64,000 bases of DNA, taken from the NCBI RefSeq assembly GCF_003261055.1, contig NZ_CP030073.1:1922001-1986000 (forward strand), written 5' to 3'. The stretch comes from Streptomyces cadmiisoli (GTDB lineage: Bacteria > Actinomycetota > Actinomycetes > Streptomycetales > Streptomycetaceae). This document shows positions 7,393 through 15,015 of the stretch, in pieces (positions within the stretch are counted from its first letter, which is position 1; the number at the start of each line of letters is the position of its first letter). The position numbers and the translations under genes were made by a program. The notes below the pieces were generated by a model, which was given only the letters and a program-made list of their open reading frames with translations, searched no databases and was not told the DNA's origin.

Positions 7393-8343
7393 TCAGTTCT
7401 TGTGGAGCGCGGTGCGCAGGGTGCGCACGGCCAGCTCGATCGCGAACGTCGCTGCCTGCGTCGGCCGCAGGGGGTTGAGCATCATGAAGTCGTGCAGCAT
7501 GCCGTTGACCCGGACGCTGGTGGTGGGGACGCCGGCCTCGGTGAGCCTGCGGGCGTACGCCTCGCCCTCGTCCCGCAGCACGTCGCTCTCGTCGACGACG
7601 ACGAGCGCGGGCGGCAGGTCCCGCAGGTCGTCCAGGCTCGCCCGCAGGGGCGAGGCGGTGATCTGCGCGCGCTCGGCCGGGTCGGTGGTGTAGCAGTCCC
7701 AGAACCAGGCCATCCCCGCAGCCGTGAGGAACGGGCCGTCCGCGAACTCCCGGTAGCTGCCGGTGTCCTGGCCCGCGTCGGTGACGGGGTAGTAGAGCGA
7801 CTGGTGCACGAAGGTCACGTCGCCGCGCTGCTTGGCCATGAGGGTCAGCGCCGCGGTCATGTTGCCGCCGACGGAGTCGCCGGCCACGGCTAGGCGCGCG
7901 GCGTCCAGACCCTCCTCGGCACCGTTCTCGGTGATCCACCGGGCGGTCGCGTAGGCCTGCTCGATGGCGACCGGGTACCGGGCCTCGGGCGAACGGTCGT
8001 ACTCCACGAACACGACCGCGGCGTTGGCCCCGGTGGCCAGTTCGCGCACCAGACGGTCGTGGGTCCCGGCGTTGCCGAGGACCCAGCCGCCGCCGTGCAT
8101 GTAGAGGACGACCGGCAGCGATTTCCCGCCGCCGACGGGCTTGACGATGCGGACCCGCACATCGCCGGCCTCGGCCGGCACCGTGATCCACTTGTCCTGC
8201 ACGTCCGGCTTCTCGACCGGCGCCGCCTGAAGGTCGTCGAGGACCTTCCGGGCCTTTTCCGGGCCGAGTTCGTACAGGAACGGCGGATTCGCCGTCGCGT
8301 CCGCGAGTTCCTGTGCCGCCGGCTCAAGAACGGGCTTTTCCAT
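7393..8343 (-). CDS. HSL-family (hormone-sensitive lipase-like) alpha/beta esterase
   Basis: A 316-aa carboxylesterase. The HSL-family oxyanion motif is MHGGGWVLG, the nucleophile is in GDSVGGN, the acid is in VVVDESDVLRDEGEAYA, and the histidine is in GMLHDFMMLNPL. No signal peptide is seen, so it is probably cytoplasmic; the natural ester is unknown. ATG at 8343 follows GAGGAG; a longer frame upstream is not favoured because it would include the promoter. It is transcribed from the ECF41-type site at 8392-8418 with a ~48-base leader, probably together with the hydrolase gene at 6582-7295. Confidence 0.88.
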   Translation of the reverse strand: MEKPVLEPAAQELADATANPPFLYELGPEKARKVLDDLQAAPVEKPDVQDKWITVPAEAGDVRVRIVKPVGGGKSLPVVLYMHGGGWVLGNAGTHDRLVRELATGANAAVVFVEYDRSPEARYPVAIEQAYATARWITENGAEEGLDAARLAVAGDSVGGNMTAALTLMAKQRGDVTFVHQSLYYPVTDAGQDTGSYREFADGPFLTAAGMAWFWDCYTTDPAERAQITASPLRASLDDLRDLPPALVVVDESDVLRDEGEAYARRLTEAGVPTTSVRVNGMLHDFMMLNPLRPTQAATFAIELAVRTLRTALHKN

Positions 8344-8391
8344 TCCACACTCCTCGGGTCGGCAGGTATTTTCGCCTGCTCCACTCCCTAT

Positions 8392-8418
8392 GACCGGCGA
8401 CCCGTGGAATGTGTGACG
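8392..8418 (-). promoter_or_regulatory. ECF41/SigJ-type promoter of the esterase-hydrolase pair
   Basis: On the minus strand CGTCACA, 16 bp, GGTC. The spacer (CATTCCACGGGTCGCC) is nearly identical to that of the site at 14243-14269 (CCTTCCACCGGTCGCC), so the similarity extends beyond the two motif blocks. Confidence 0.75.
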
Positions 8419-8489
8419 CGACGCGGAATCACCTGAATCGCAGTTCGTCGAAGAGCATGGAAAAAGAATTCCGGGGGCGGTGAATATGT

Positions 8490-8524
8490 TTCGGCACGGG
8501 CACCCGTCGGGTGCCCGTGCCGAA
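8490..8524 (-). terminator. Perfect hairpin after the cytochrome b gene
   Basis: A 16-bp perfect stem, TTCGGCACGGGCACCC with its complement, around the loop GTC. It begins 2 bp beyond the stop of the gene at 8526. Confidence 0.8.
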
Positions 8525-8525
8525 T

Positions 8526-10172
8526 TCAGTCCCGGTGTCCGCCGGCGATCTCCTGGTACTCCTTGGGGGTCGGCTTGGCGACCTGGCTGCCTTCCCCGTA
8601 GAACCACCGGCTCAGCCGGTGGCGCAGCCGCCCGGCAAGGCGTGCTCCGGGATCCGGTGCGGCGGCGGCGCCCGCGGGATCGTCCGGGATCGGCTGGTAC
8701 TGCTCGTGCTGGGTGAGCACATAGAGCTTCTCGGGAGGCAGCGGTTCGTGCACCTCGACGAACTCACCGTGCGGCAGACGCTTGATGAGGCCGGTCTCGC
8801 GACCGTGCAGCACCTCGTCGCGGTCCTTGCGCTGGAGGGCGAGCGCCCAGCGGTACGCCACGGAGTAGGCCAGGACGGGTACGACGAAGATCCCGATGCG
8901 CACCGCCCAGGTCACCGACTCCACGGCGAGACCGAGGCGGATGGCGATGATGTCGTTCGCTCCGGCTATCAGCGCCACCAGATAGCAGCTGATCCACGCG
9001 ACGCCCAGCCCCGTGCGCACCGGGCGGTTGCGCGGCCGGTCGAGTACGTGGTGGTCGCGGTCGTCGCCGGTCACCCAGGCCTCGACGAACGGGTAGACGC
9101 CCAGGGACAGGAAGAGGCCGGCGGCGGCCAGCAGCGGGATGAAGTTGTCCAGGGCCAGGGTGTGGCCCCAGAAGGCGATCTCCCAGCCGGGCATGATGCG
9201 GATCAGTCCGTCCAGCACGCCCATGTACCAGTCGGGCTGGGAGCCGGCGGAGACCTGGTCGGCGCGGTAGGGGCCGTACAGCCAGACCGGGTTGATCTGG
9301 GCGGTCGCGGCGATGGCGAGGATGATGCCGGCCACCAGGAGGAAGAGTCCGCCGGACTTCACGGCGCGCACCTTGAAGGGGATCCCCACGACGTTGCGCT
9401 CGGTGCGTCCGGGGCCCGGGTACTGCGTGTGCCGGTGGCGCAGGGCCACGATCAGGTGGGCGGCGAGCAGTCCCACCATCAGGGCCGGGATGATCAGGAC
9501 GTGCAGCGTGTTGAAGCGCGCGATCAGATCGTCGCCCGGGAACTGTCCTCCGAACAGGAACATCGACAGATACGTGCCGACGACCGGGACGGACAGGATC
9601 GTGCCGTTCACGACCATGAGTCCGGTCCCGGAGAGAAGGTCGTCCGGGAGGTCGTATCCGGTCAGGCCGCCGAACATGGCCAGCACCAGCAGCAGGAATC
9701 CGAACACCCAGTTGAGTTCGCGGGGCTTGCGGAAGGCACCCGTGAAGAACACCCGCATCATGTGGACGAGCAGGGAGGCGACGAAGATCAGTGCCGCCCA
9801 GTGGTGGGCCTGCCGGATCAGCAGGCCGCCGCGGACGTCGAACGAGATGTTCATGGTCGAGTTGAACGCCTCGGACACCAGCTGGCCCTGCAGCGGGGCG
9901 TAGCTGCCCTCGTACACCACCTGGTTCATCGACGGATGGAAGAAGAACGACAGATAAACACCCGTGACGACGATGACCACGAAGCTGTAGAGGGAGATCT
10001 CGCCCAGCATGAACGACCAATGGTCCGGGAATGCTTTGCGTGCTTTTCCTCTGAGCAGGCTGGGGGCGGTGCCCAATCGGCCGGAGACCCAGGCGGAAAC
10101 CCTTTCCCCTTTTTCCCCTTGCCGCACTTCGCTTTCCCGACTCCGGTCTCCCATACCCCTACCACCATTCAT
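8526..10172 (-). CDS. qcrB: Cytochrome bc-type cytochrome b subunit (QcrB-like), orphan copy
   Basis: A 548-aa membrane protein of the actinobacterial cytochrome b type. The haem-ligand histidines are spaced as in the family: H123/H137 (RQAHHWAALIF, VHMMRVF) and H224/H239 (NTLHVLIIP, AAHLIV). The quinol-site motif appears as PDWY in GSQPDWYMG. Eight or more hydrophobic helices are visible, followed by a ~110-residue hydrophilic C-terminal tail. The main respiratory qcrB lies in a qcrCAB/cox cluster; none of those partners is here, so this is a second, orphan copy. It is preceded by an ECF41-type promoter with an unusually long ~217-bp leader. The start is uncertain: ATG at 10172 or 10154, neither with an ideal ribosome site. 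Confidence 0.88.
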   Translation of the reverse strand: MNGGRGMGDRSRESEVRQGEKGERVSAWVSGRLGTAPSLLRGKARKAFPDHWSFMLGEISLYSFVVIVVTGVYLSFFFHPSMNQVVYEGSYAPLQGQLVSEAFNSTMNISFDVRGGLLIRQAHHWAALIFVASLLVHMMRVFFTGAFRKPRELNWVFGFLLLVLAMFGGLTGYDLPDDLLSGTGLMVVNGTILSVPVVGTYLSMFLFGGQFPGDDLIARFNTLHVLIIPALMVGLLAAHLIVALRHRHTQYPGPGRTERNVVGIPFKVRAVKSGGLFLLVAGIILAIAATAQINPVWLYGPYRADQVSAGSQPDWYMGVLDGLIRIMPGWEIAFWGHTLALDNFIPLLAAAGLFLSLGVYPFVEAWVTGDDRDHHVLDRPRNRPVRTGLGVAWISCYLVALIAGANDIIAIRLGLAVESVTWAVRIGIFVVPVLAYSVAYRWALALQRKDRDEVLHGRETGLIKRLPHGEFVEVHEPLPPEKLYVLTQHEQYQPIPDDPAGAAAAPDPGARLAGRLRHRLSRWFYGEGSQVAKPTPKEYQEIAGGHRD

Positions 10173-10389
10173 GAGCGTGCGTGCCGCGACGGAAAGGTCG
10201 ACGTGTGCGTCACCACCGCGACCGGCTCGGTGGGCCGTGATCCCGGTGGGAGCCCACCCGGAGGGACCGGCCGCGCGACGCGCACGGCTTCGTCGCCGCC
10301 GCGCGCCGCCGAGCCGTGGGCACGGGAACGGGCTCGGTCATCGCTGCACTGCAAGAGTCAGCAGCCTTCTGGACTGCCTCCACTCGAAT

Positions 10390-10416
10390 GACCGGGCGTG
10401 CGGCGAGAATGTGACA
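10390..10416 (-). promoter_or_regulatory. ECF41/SigJ-type promoter directed at the cytochrome b gene
   Basis: On the minus strand TGTCACA, 16 bp, GGTC. It is divergent from the site at 10443-10469. The 375-bp interval 10173-10547 holds no convincing gene apart from these two promoters. Confidence 0.72.
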
Positions 10417-10442
10417 GCGGGGCTCTTGCTCGGCGCGCACGA

Positions 10443-10469
10443 TGTCACAAGATCTGTGCGTACCCGGTC
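10443..10469 (+). promoter_or_regulatory. ECF41/SigJ-type promoter of the sigma-like gene at 10548
   Basis: TGTCACA, 16 bp, GGTC, ending 78 bp before the ATG at 10548. Confidence 0.75.
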
Positions 10470-10547
10470 TACCTGATTGAGCCGTAGTGAAAAAGGTGCG
10501 TCGAGGGCCCGCATTGTGTGGCGCCGCGGGAGAGGGGAGGATGCGGT

Positions 10548-11453
10548 ATGGACCACGCCGAATCTGTGTCGATCGCGGAGTTGCTCGACGAACGGCGGTA
10601 TCTGCTCGATGTCGCGTACTGGATGCTGGGCAGCACCGATGAGGCGGAGTGGGTGGTCGGGGAGACCTACCGCCGCTGGTACGCCCTGTCGGACGCGAAG
10701 CGCCACGAGATCCCGGCACCCCGCGCGTGGCTGGCGAAGATCGCGGGCGGGATCTGCCTGAACCGGCTCGCCCTGCCCGACCGCGACGTGACCGGCGCGG
10801 ACGAGGAGCACCTGACCCGGGCCGGGGCCGCCGCGAAGGCGCAGGCCGGGCTGGAGAACGAGGTCAGCCGGGTGCTGCTGGACGCGCTGGACACCCTGTC
10901 CCCCGCCGAGCGGGCCGCCTTCGTCCTCAACGATGTGTTCGGGATGACGCTGGACGCGGTCGCCGACATCGTGGGACGCACCGAACCCGAGACCACCGAT
11001 CTCGCCGACCGGGCCCGCGAGCAACTGCGGGGGCGGCGCTCACGTCCCGTCTCGTCACAGCGCAACGACACCGTCGCCCGTGCCCTGCGCCACGCGTGCG
11101 TGACACAGGACGCGGTACTGCTCGCCTCGCTGCTCTGCACCCAGGTCACGGCGTTCTTCGACGGCGGAGGAAAGGTCAGGGCCCTGACCCGGCCGGTGCA
11201 CGGCCGCGAGCAGGTCGCCCACAGCCTGCTCACCTTCCTGGCCTGCCGCCCGCGCACCGACCTGGCCGTCCAGTCGGTCAACGGCCGCACCGGGCTCGTC
11301 GTCCGCTACCACGACCAGGTCGCCGCCGTGATCAGCCTGGACATCGACGACCAGCGGATCACTCAGGTGTGGGTCGTGCTCAACCCGGACAAACTGCGTT
11401 CCTGGAACCAGCCGGCGAACCCCGCTCCGGGGGCCCGGCGCAGCCTTTCCTAG
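10548..11453 (+). CDS. ECF41-like sigma factor lacking the WLPEP linker motif
   Basis: 301 aa. The N-terminal sigma-2-like region (~10-75, ELLDERRYLLDVAYWMLGST...EAEW) is degenerate compared with the two canonical SigJ proteins here and has no WLPEP motif. The sigma-4 region (~105-165, LDTLSPAERAAFVLNDVFGMTLDAVADIVGRT) is well formed. The C-terminal SnoaL-like domain keeps FDGGG (204-208) and LNPDKL, the ECF41 signatures. ATG at 10548 follows GGGGAGG. The bases just upstream (GGGAGAGGGGAGG) and the first codons are shared with the gene at 13179, indicating duplication. It is controlled by an ECF41-type promoter. It may bind core polymerase poorly or modulate the true SigJ factors; that is inference. 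Confidence 0.8.
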   Translation: MDHAESVSIAELLDERRYLLDVAYWMLGSTDEAEWVVGETYRRWYALSDAKRHEIPAPRAWLAKIAGGICLNRLALPDRDVTGADEEHLTRAGAAAKAQAGLENEVSRVLLDALDTLSPAERAAFVLNDVFGMTLDAVADIVGRTEPETTDLADRAREQLRGRRSRPVSSQRNDTVARALRHACVTQDAVLLASLLCTQVTAFFDGGGKVRALTRPVHGREQVAHSLLTFLACRPRTDLAVQSVNGRTGLVVRYHDQVAAVISLDIDDQRITQVWVVLNPDKLRSWNQPANPAPGARRSLS

Positions 11454-11531
11454 CGCGGACGGACAGCCTGCCCCCGGTCCTCCGGTCCTCCCGTCCTCCG
11501 GTCCATCGGAAGAAGTTCCGTCGGGGCAGGC

Positions 11532-11577
11532 GCACCGCATGGGGACCGGCCGAGGCACCGCATGGGGACCGGCCGAG
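11532..11577 (+). repeat. Tandem duplication of a 23-bp unit
   Basis: Two exact adjacent copies, 11532-11554 and 11555-11577, starting GCACCGCATGGGGACC. They lie in the 229-bp convergent interval 11454-11682. A CCGGTCCTC-type short repeat sits just before them. No gene is seen. Confidence 0.85.
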
Positions 11578-11627
11578 CAGGGCCCGGACGAAGACGGCCC
11601 GGACGGACACGGCCTCGACAACGACAA

Positions 11628-11680
11628 GCGGCACCGGCTTTCCTCCACGTCCCGAAGACGGGGAGGAAAGCCGGTGCCGC
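11628..11680. terminator. 19-bp hairpin between convergent sigma genes
   Basis: GCGGCACCGGCTTTCCTCC (11628-11646) pairs perfectly with 11662-11680 around a 15-base loop. It ends 2 bp from the stop of the gene at 11683. Confidence 0.8.
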
Positions 11681-11682
11681 AG

Positions 11683-12618
11683 TCACACACCCTCCGCCGC
11701 GACGACAGACGTCACGGTGAAGCGGGAACGCGACGTCAGATACGCCGCTATCTTGCTCGGGTTGAACACCCACATCACCCGGTAGATGCCCTCCCTGGTG
11801 GCGGCGATCGTCAGCAGGGTGGTGGGCACGCCGTCCCGGTGGAGCATCACGCCCGTACGGCCGTTGGCCTCCACGAGCTGAAGCTCCACGGTTCGCCAGA
11901 ACTGCCGGGTGGCTGTCGCCAGGTTGGCGACGCGCGCACTGCCCAGTACCGGTAAGCGCGCGGCGCCGCGCATGCCGTTGCCGTCGGACAGGCTGACGGC
12001 GTCGGGGGTGAGCAGCGCCTCCAGTTTCGCCACGTCGCCGGTCCGGGCCGCCGCCACGAAGGCGGTGAGCAGACGCCGGTGTTCCGCCGAGTCCACGGTC
12101 CCCCGCTGTTCGTCCGACAGGTGCTTGCGGGCGCGGCTCACTATCTTGCGCACGTTGACGAGGCTGAGCTGGAGGATCTCAGCGATCTCGGGATAGCCGT
12201 AGTCGAACGCCTCACGCAGGACGTAGGCGGCACGCTCGGTGGGGTTCAGCTTCTCCAGCAACAGCAGCAGGGCCATCTCCACGGCCTCCGCGCGCTGGGC
12301 ACCCACCTCGGGATCGGAACTCGTGTCGACCGGTTCGGGCAACCAGGGTCCGATGTAGGTCTCGCGGCGCACACGCGCCGACTGCGCCACGTTGATGGCC
12401 AGACGCGTCGTCGTGCTCGAGAGGAAGGCGACCGGGCTGACCACCACGGAGCGGTCCGTCTTCTGCCAGCGCAGCCACACTTCCTGGACGACGTCCTCCG
12501 CCTCGACGGCGCTGCCGAGCACACGGTAGGCGATGCCGAAGAGACGTGAGCGGTGCTGCACGAAAACAGAGACTGCCTCATCAAGGTCAGCTGTCGTGGG
12601 GGACGGTTCGAGATCCAT
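11683..12618 (-). CDS. ECF41-family (SigJ-type) RNA polymerase sigma factor, second copy
   Basis: 311 aa, clearly paralogous to the sigma factor at 2174. Sigma-2 includes LFGIAYRVLGSAVEAEDVVQEVW, the linker has WLPEP at 92-96, and sigma-4 includes KLNPTERAAYVLREAFDYGYPEIAEIL. In the SnoaL-like C-terminal domain the usual DGGG is DGNG and the terminal motif is NPSKI rather than NPDKL. Because these motifs take part in the built-in autoinhibition of ECF41 factors, its switching may differ from the first copy (inference). ATG at 12618 follows GGAG. An ECF41-type promoter ~207 bp upstream suggests autoregulation or control by the first SigJ. The long leader contains a possible 47-codon gene. Confidence 0.88.
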   Translation of the reverse strand: MDLEPSPTTADLDEAVSVFVQHRSRLFGIAYRVLGSAVEAEDVVQEVWLRWQKTDRSVVVSPVAFLSSTTTRLAINVAQSARVRRETYIGPWLPEPVDTSSDPEVGAQRAEAVEMALLLLLEKLNPTERAAYVLREAFDYGYPEIAEILQLSLVNVRKIVSRARKHLSDEQRGTVDSAEHRRLLTAFVAAARTGDVAKLEALLTPDAVSLSDGNGMRGAARLPVLGSARVANLATATRQFWRTVELQLVEANGRTGVMLHRDGVPTTLLTIAATREGIYRVMWVFNPSKIAAYLTSRSRFTVTSVVAAEGV

Positions 12619-12654
12619 GATTCTGCGGTCTCCGTTACCTCCGGTTGCAGTTGT

Positions 12655-12798
12655 CTAGAAGCGGGACCACGCGGCCAGGGCCTGGTGGCGTCCGGCATCG
12701 GCGTACGGCGCCGGGACACCCCCGCCGTGGTGCTTCGGACGGTGCGGTGTCGCACAGTCGGTACCGGTGCCGCGGGAACTGTGATCACTGAAAGTCAC
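12655..12798 (-). CDS. Possible small gene in the leader of the second sigJ (47 aa)
   Basis: GTG at 12798 has TTGGAGC 5 bp upstream and opens a 47-codon frame ending 36 bp before the sigma start. The product is hydrophilic, rich in His and Gly (RPKHHGGG), and ends in ALAAWSRF. It would be the first product of the transcript from the ECF41-type promoter at 12826-12852. No homology is recognised and codon evidence is weak at this length, so it may be an untranslated leader. Confidence 0.3.
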   Translation of the reverse strand: MTFSDHSSRGTGTDCATPHRPKHHGGGVPAPYADAGRHQALAAWSRF

Positions 12799-12825
12799 GG
12801 CTGCTCCAATCGCATCTGCTCCATA

Positions 12826-12852
12826 GACCGGGATCACCCCGTTCTCGTGACA
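12826..12852 (-). promoter_or_regulatory. ECF41/SigJ-type promoter of the second sigJ
   Basis: On the minus strand TGTCACG, 16 bp, GGTC, one mismatch from the TGTCACA block. It predicts a ~207-base leader. The rest of the interval, 12853-13100, shows no gene. Confidence 0.62.
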
Positions 12853-13100
12853 CCTTCGAGGTAAAAAGGTGCAGCCGGACGGTGGCAGTGATCCGCCGAC
12901 ACCCCGGAAGACCGTGTTTCCTTGGCCGCACGGCCTGACAACTTGTGCTCCTGCCGCCCCCGACCAAAGGCGCACGGGGTAACGAATCACCCGTGAAGGT
13001 CGACCGGCAGTGCGTGATTGTTATCAACAGGTGCCATTGAAGCGTTGACATGTTGTTGAAATCGATGAATGCGCCATACGGCGTGCGGACACGGTGTGAT

Positions 13101-13138
13101 CCCCCTCTCATCGGGTCGCCAACGGCGCCGAGAGGGGG
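13101..13138 (-). terminator. Hairpin downstream of the sigma-like gene at 13179
   Basis: CCCCCTCTC (13101-13109) pairs with GAGAGGGGG (13130-13138), with an inner CGCC/GGCG stem. It lies 40 bp past the stop of the minus-strand gene. Confidence 0.65.
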
Positions 13139-13178
13139 TGTCACAGCCCGCGGAGGTACCGCGCCGTCACGATGCGTG

Positions 13179-14030
13179 TCAGGGGGCCCGCTCGTCCCCG
13201 GCCGGCCGGGCCGCACCGTCGCCGGTGGCACCCGTGGGCGAGGGCGTCGCCGGACCGGGGCCTGCGACGGGCCGGGCCCGCCGGTTCCAGGTGCGCAGCT
13301 TGTCGGGGTTGAGGACCGCCCACACCTGGCTGATCTCACGATCGGAGACGTCGATGCTGATCACGGTGACGACCTGGCCGTCGTAGCGCACGACCAGACC
13401 GGTGCGGCCGTTGACGAGCTGATTGGTCAGCGCGGTGCGCGTGCGCCCGGCCAGGAACGTGAGCAGGCTGTGGGCGACCTCGGGCCGGCCGTGCACGGGC
13501 CTGATCAGGGCCCTGAGCTTCCCCCCGCCGTCGAAGAACGCCGTGACGTTCGGGCACAGCAGCGACGCGAGCAGCACCCCGTCCTGCGTCAGACAGGCCT
13601 GGCGCAGGGCACGGGCGACGGTGTCGTGCCGCTGTGCCGAGGCGGAGTGATCACCCTGTCCCCGCAGCCGCTCGTGGACGAGATCGGCGAACACCGGGCG
13701 CCCGGCTCCCACCCGTCCGGCGACGGCGGCGATCGTTCCCGTCGTCGTCCCGAGCACGTGGTCGGTCCCGGCCGCCCGGGTGCCGCCTTCGAGGCGGTCG
13801 GGCCGGACGAGAAGCTCCAGACAGATCGCGCCCGCGGTCCGTTCGAGCCAGGCCCGGGGCGCCGCGATCCGGTCGCGCACCGCGTCCGGCAGCGCGTACC
13901 ACCGGCGGTAGGTCTCGTCGACCGCCCACTCCGCCTCACCGCCGCCGCCCAGCAGCCGGCGGGCGACGTCCAGCAGATACCGCCGTTCGTCCACCAACTC
14001 CGTGATCGAAACGGCTTCAGCGTGGTCCAT
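13179..14030 (-). CDS. ECF41-like sigma-derived protein with a deleted sigma-4 region
   Basis: 283 aa, paralogue of the protein at 10548. Residues 1-72 align closely (MDHAE-VSI-EL-DERRYLLDVA), and the C-terminal SnoaL-like domain keeps FDGGG (166-170) and LNPDKL. Between them the segment DTVARAL begins at residue 136 here but 174 in the paralogue, so ~38 residues are missing. The loss removes the LSPAERAAFVL helix of sigma region 4; only a poor remnant of the helix-turn-helix remains. It is therefore unlikely to recognise a -35 element. ATG at 14030 follows GGGGAGG. It has an ECF41-type promoter with a ~212-bp leader. A regulatory decoy is possible, decay is the alternative. Confidence 0.75.
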   Translation of the reverse strand: MDHAEAVSITELVDERRYLLDVARRLLGGGGEAEWAVDETYRRWYALPDAVRDRIAAPRAWLERTAGAICLELLVRPDRLEGGTRAAGTDHVLGTTTGTIAAVAGRVGAGRPVFADLVHERLRGQGDHSASAQRHDTVARALRQACLTQDGVLLASLLCPNVTAFFDGGGKLRALIRPVHGRPEVAHSLLTFLAGRTRTALTNQLVNGRTGLVVRYDGQVVTVISIDVSDREISQVWAVLNPDKLRTWNRRARPVAGPGPATPSPTGATGDGAARPAGDERAP

Positions 14031-14242
14031 TCGGCCACCTCCCCTCTCCCGCGGCACGGCCGCCGCGGGACTCGTCCGGTGACGGGGTCCGGCCCGGTGC
14101 GACACCGGTTCTCCCCTGCCGGTGCCGCTCTCCCCTGCCGGTCCCGCTCAGGTCCTCGGCGGACCCGCTCAGTACGAAGGGAGTCGTCGGCATTGGACGA
14201 ACTGGCGCACGGCTCCCTCCTTTTCTGTCGGCTTGTCAGCTA

Positions 14243-14269
14243 GACCGGCGACCGGTGGAAGGTGTGACA
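14243..14269 (-). promoter_or_regulatory. ECF41/SigJ-type promoter directed at the sigma-like gene at 13179
   Basis: On the minus strand TGTCACA, 16 bp, GGTC. The ~212-bp leader contains a 13-codon frame (GTG at 14210, stop at 14169) preceded by AAAAGGAGGG, a strong ribosome site; it could be a leader peptide. Confidence 0.75.
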
Positions 14270-14288
14270 CCGATCGCCGACCGACCGC

Positions 14289-14315
14289 CGTCACAGCTTC
14301 AACGGCTGTTCGGTC
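14289..14315 (+). promoter_or_regulatory. ECF41/SigJ-type promoter of the coiled-coil gene at 14405
   Basis: CGTCACA, 16 bp, GGTC, ending 89 bp before the ATG at 14405. It is divergent from the site at 14243-14269. The interval 14031-14404 (374 bp) otherwise holds only the short leader frame. Confidence 0.7.
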
Positions 14316-14404
14316 AGTGCGGGTGAGGCGCGTCCGGTCCTCACTGCCCGTGCGCGCCCGCCCCGGTTGTACGACGACAGACCTGAGCCGCAGAGAGACA
14401 CCTC

Positions 14405-14692
14405 ATGCCTTCAGAGCACGACGAACACCCCGACCCCGCCGCCGAGAGCGTGTCCCTGGCGGCCGAGGCCGCCGTGCTGGAGGCCCACCTCCGCATGCTT
14501 CAGGAGGCGCTGGAAACGGTCGACGCGCGCATCAAGGCGGTCTCCGACACCCTGCGCGTGCTGCGCCACGCGTCCGCCGCCTCCGCCCACGCCGCGGACG
14601 ATCCCGATCGGCGCGCGCGGTCCGACCGCGACGACGTCGGCGGCCCCGGCGGCCCCGGCAGCCCCGGCGTCCACGGCGGACAGTGGCAATAG
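14405..14692 (+). CDS. Small coiled-coil protein (95 aa), paralogue of the protein at 6283
   Basis: Residues ~12-58 form an amphipathic helix (ESVSLAAEAAVLEAHLRMLQ, ETVDARIKAVSDTL) that matches the 56-aa protein at 6283 at about half of aligned positions. The last ~35 residues are a Gly/Pro/Asp-rich tail (DDVGGPGGPGSPG) that looks disordered. No catalytic residues, signal peptide or membrane span are seen. ATG at 14405 follows AGAGAG. Its ECF41-type promoter makes it part of the SigJ regulon. The function is unknown. Confidence 0.72.
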   Translation: MPSEHDEHPDPAAESVSLAAEAAVLEAHLRMLQEALETVDARIKAVSDTLRVLRHASAASAHAADDPDRRARSDRDDVGGPGGPGSPGVHGGQWQ

Positions 14693-14750
14693 ACGGTGTG
14701 ACCGGCCGGCTGGACGCCTGCCGGGCGCCGGCCCGGCGTGCTCGGTGCGT

Positions 14751-14780
14751 CTCCGGCCGCCCGGTGTCCGGCGGCCGGAG
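14751..14780 (+). terminator. Hairpin after the coiled-coil gene
   Basis: CTCCGGCCGCC (14751-14761) pairs with GGCGGCCGGAG (14770-14780). The remainder of the 323-bp interval 14693-15015 shows no gene and no ECF41-type site. Confidence 0.65.
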
Positions 14781-15015
14781 CGGCACCCTCCGACAGGAGC
14801 GACTCTCCCTACCTGTCCCTGCCTCTCCCCCGCCTCTCTCACACCCTCTCCCCCACCGGTCCCACCGGCTCCGCACAGCCCGCCGGCATCGCGGTGACCT
14901 GCTCCGAAGCGTCACTGCATATGATGTCGGTGGGGGAACGCGTTCCCACGTTCAGGCCGAGTGGCGCCGTACATGAGCCGGGCGCGGCACAAGGGGTTGA
15001 GGATGAGAGGAACAC

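Noticed and set aside
10173..10389. 43-codon frame in the cytochrome b leader
   Set aside because: Its ATG has no ribosome site and the translation is Arg/Pro-rich low complexity.
13139..13145. TGTCACA block that could be a further ECF41-type promoter
   Set aside because: The bases 16 bp downstream are CGCC, not GGTC or CGTC, and no gene start lies in front; it overlaps the end of the gene at 13179.
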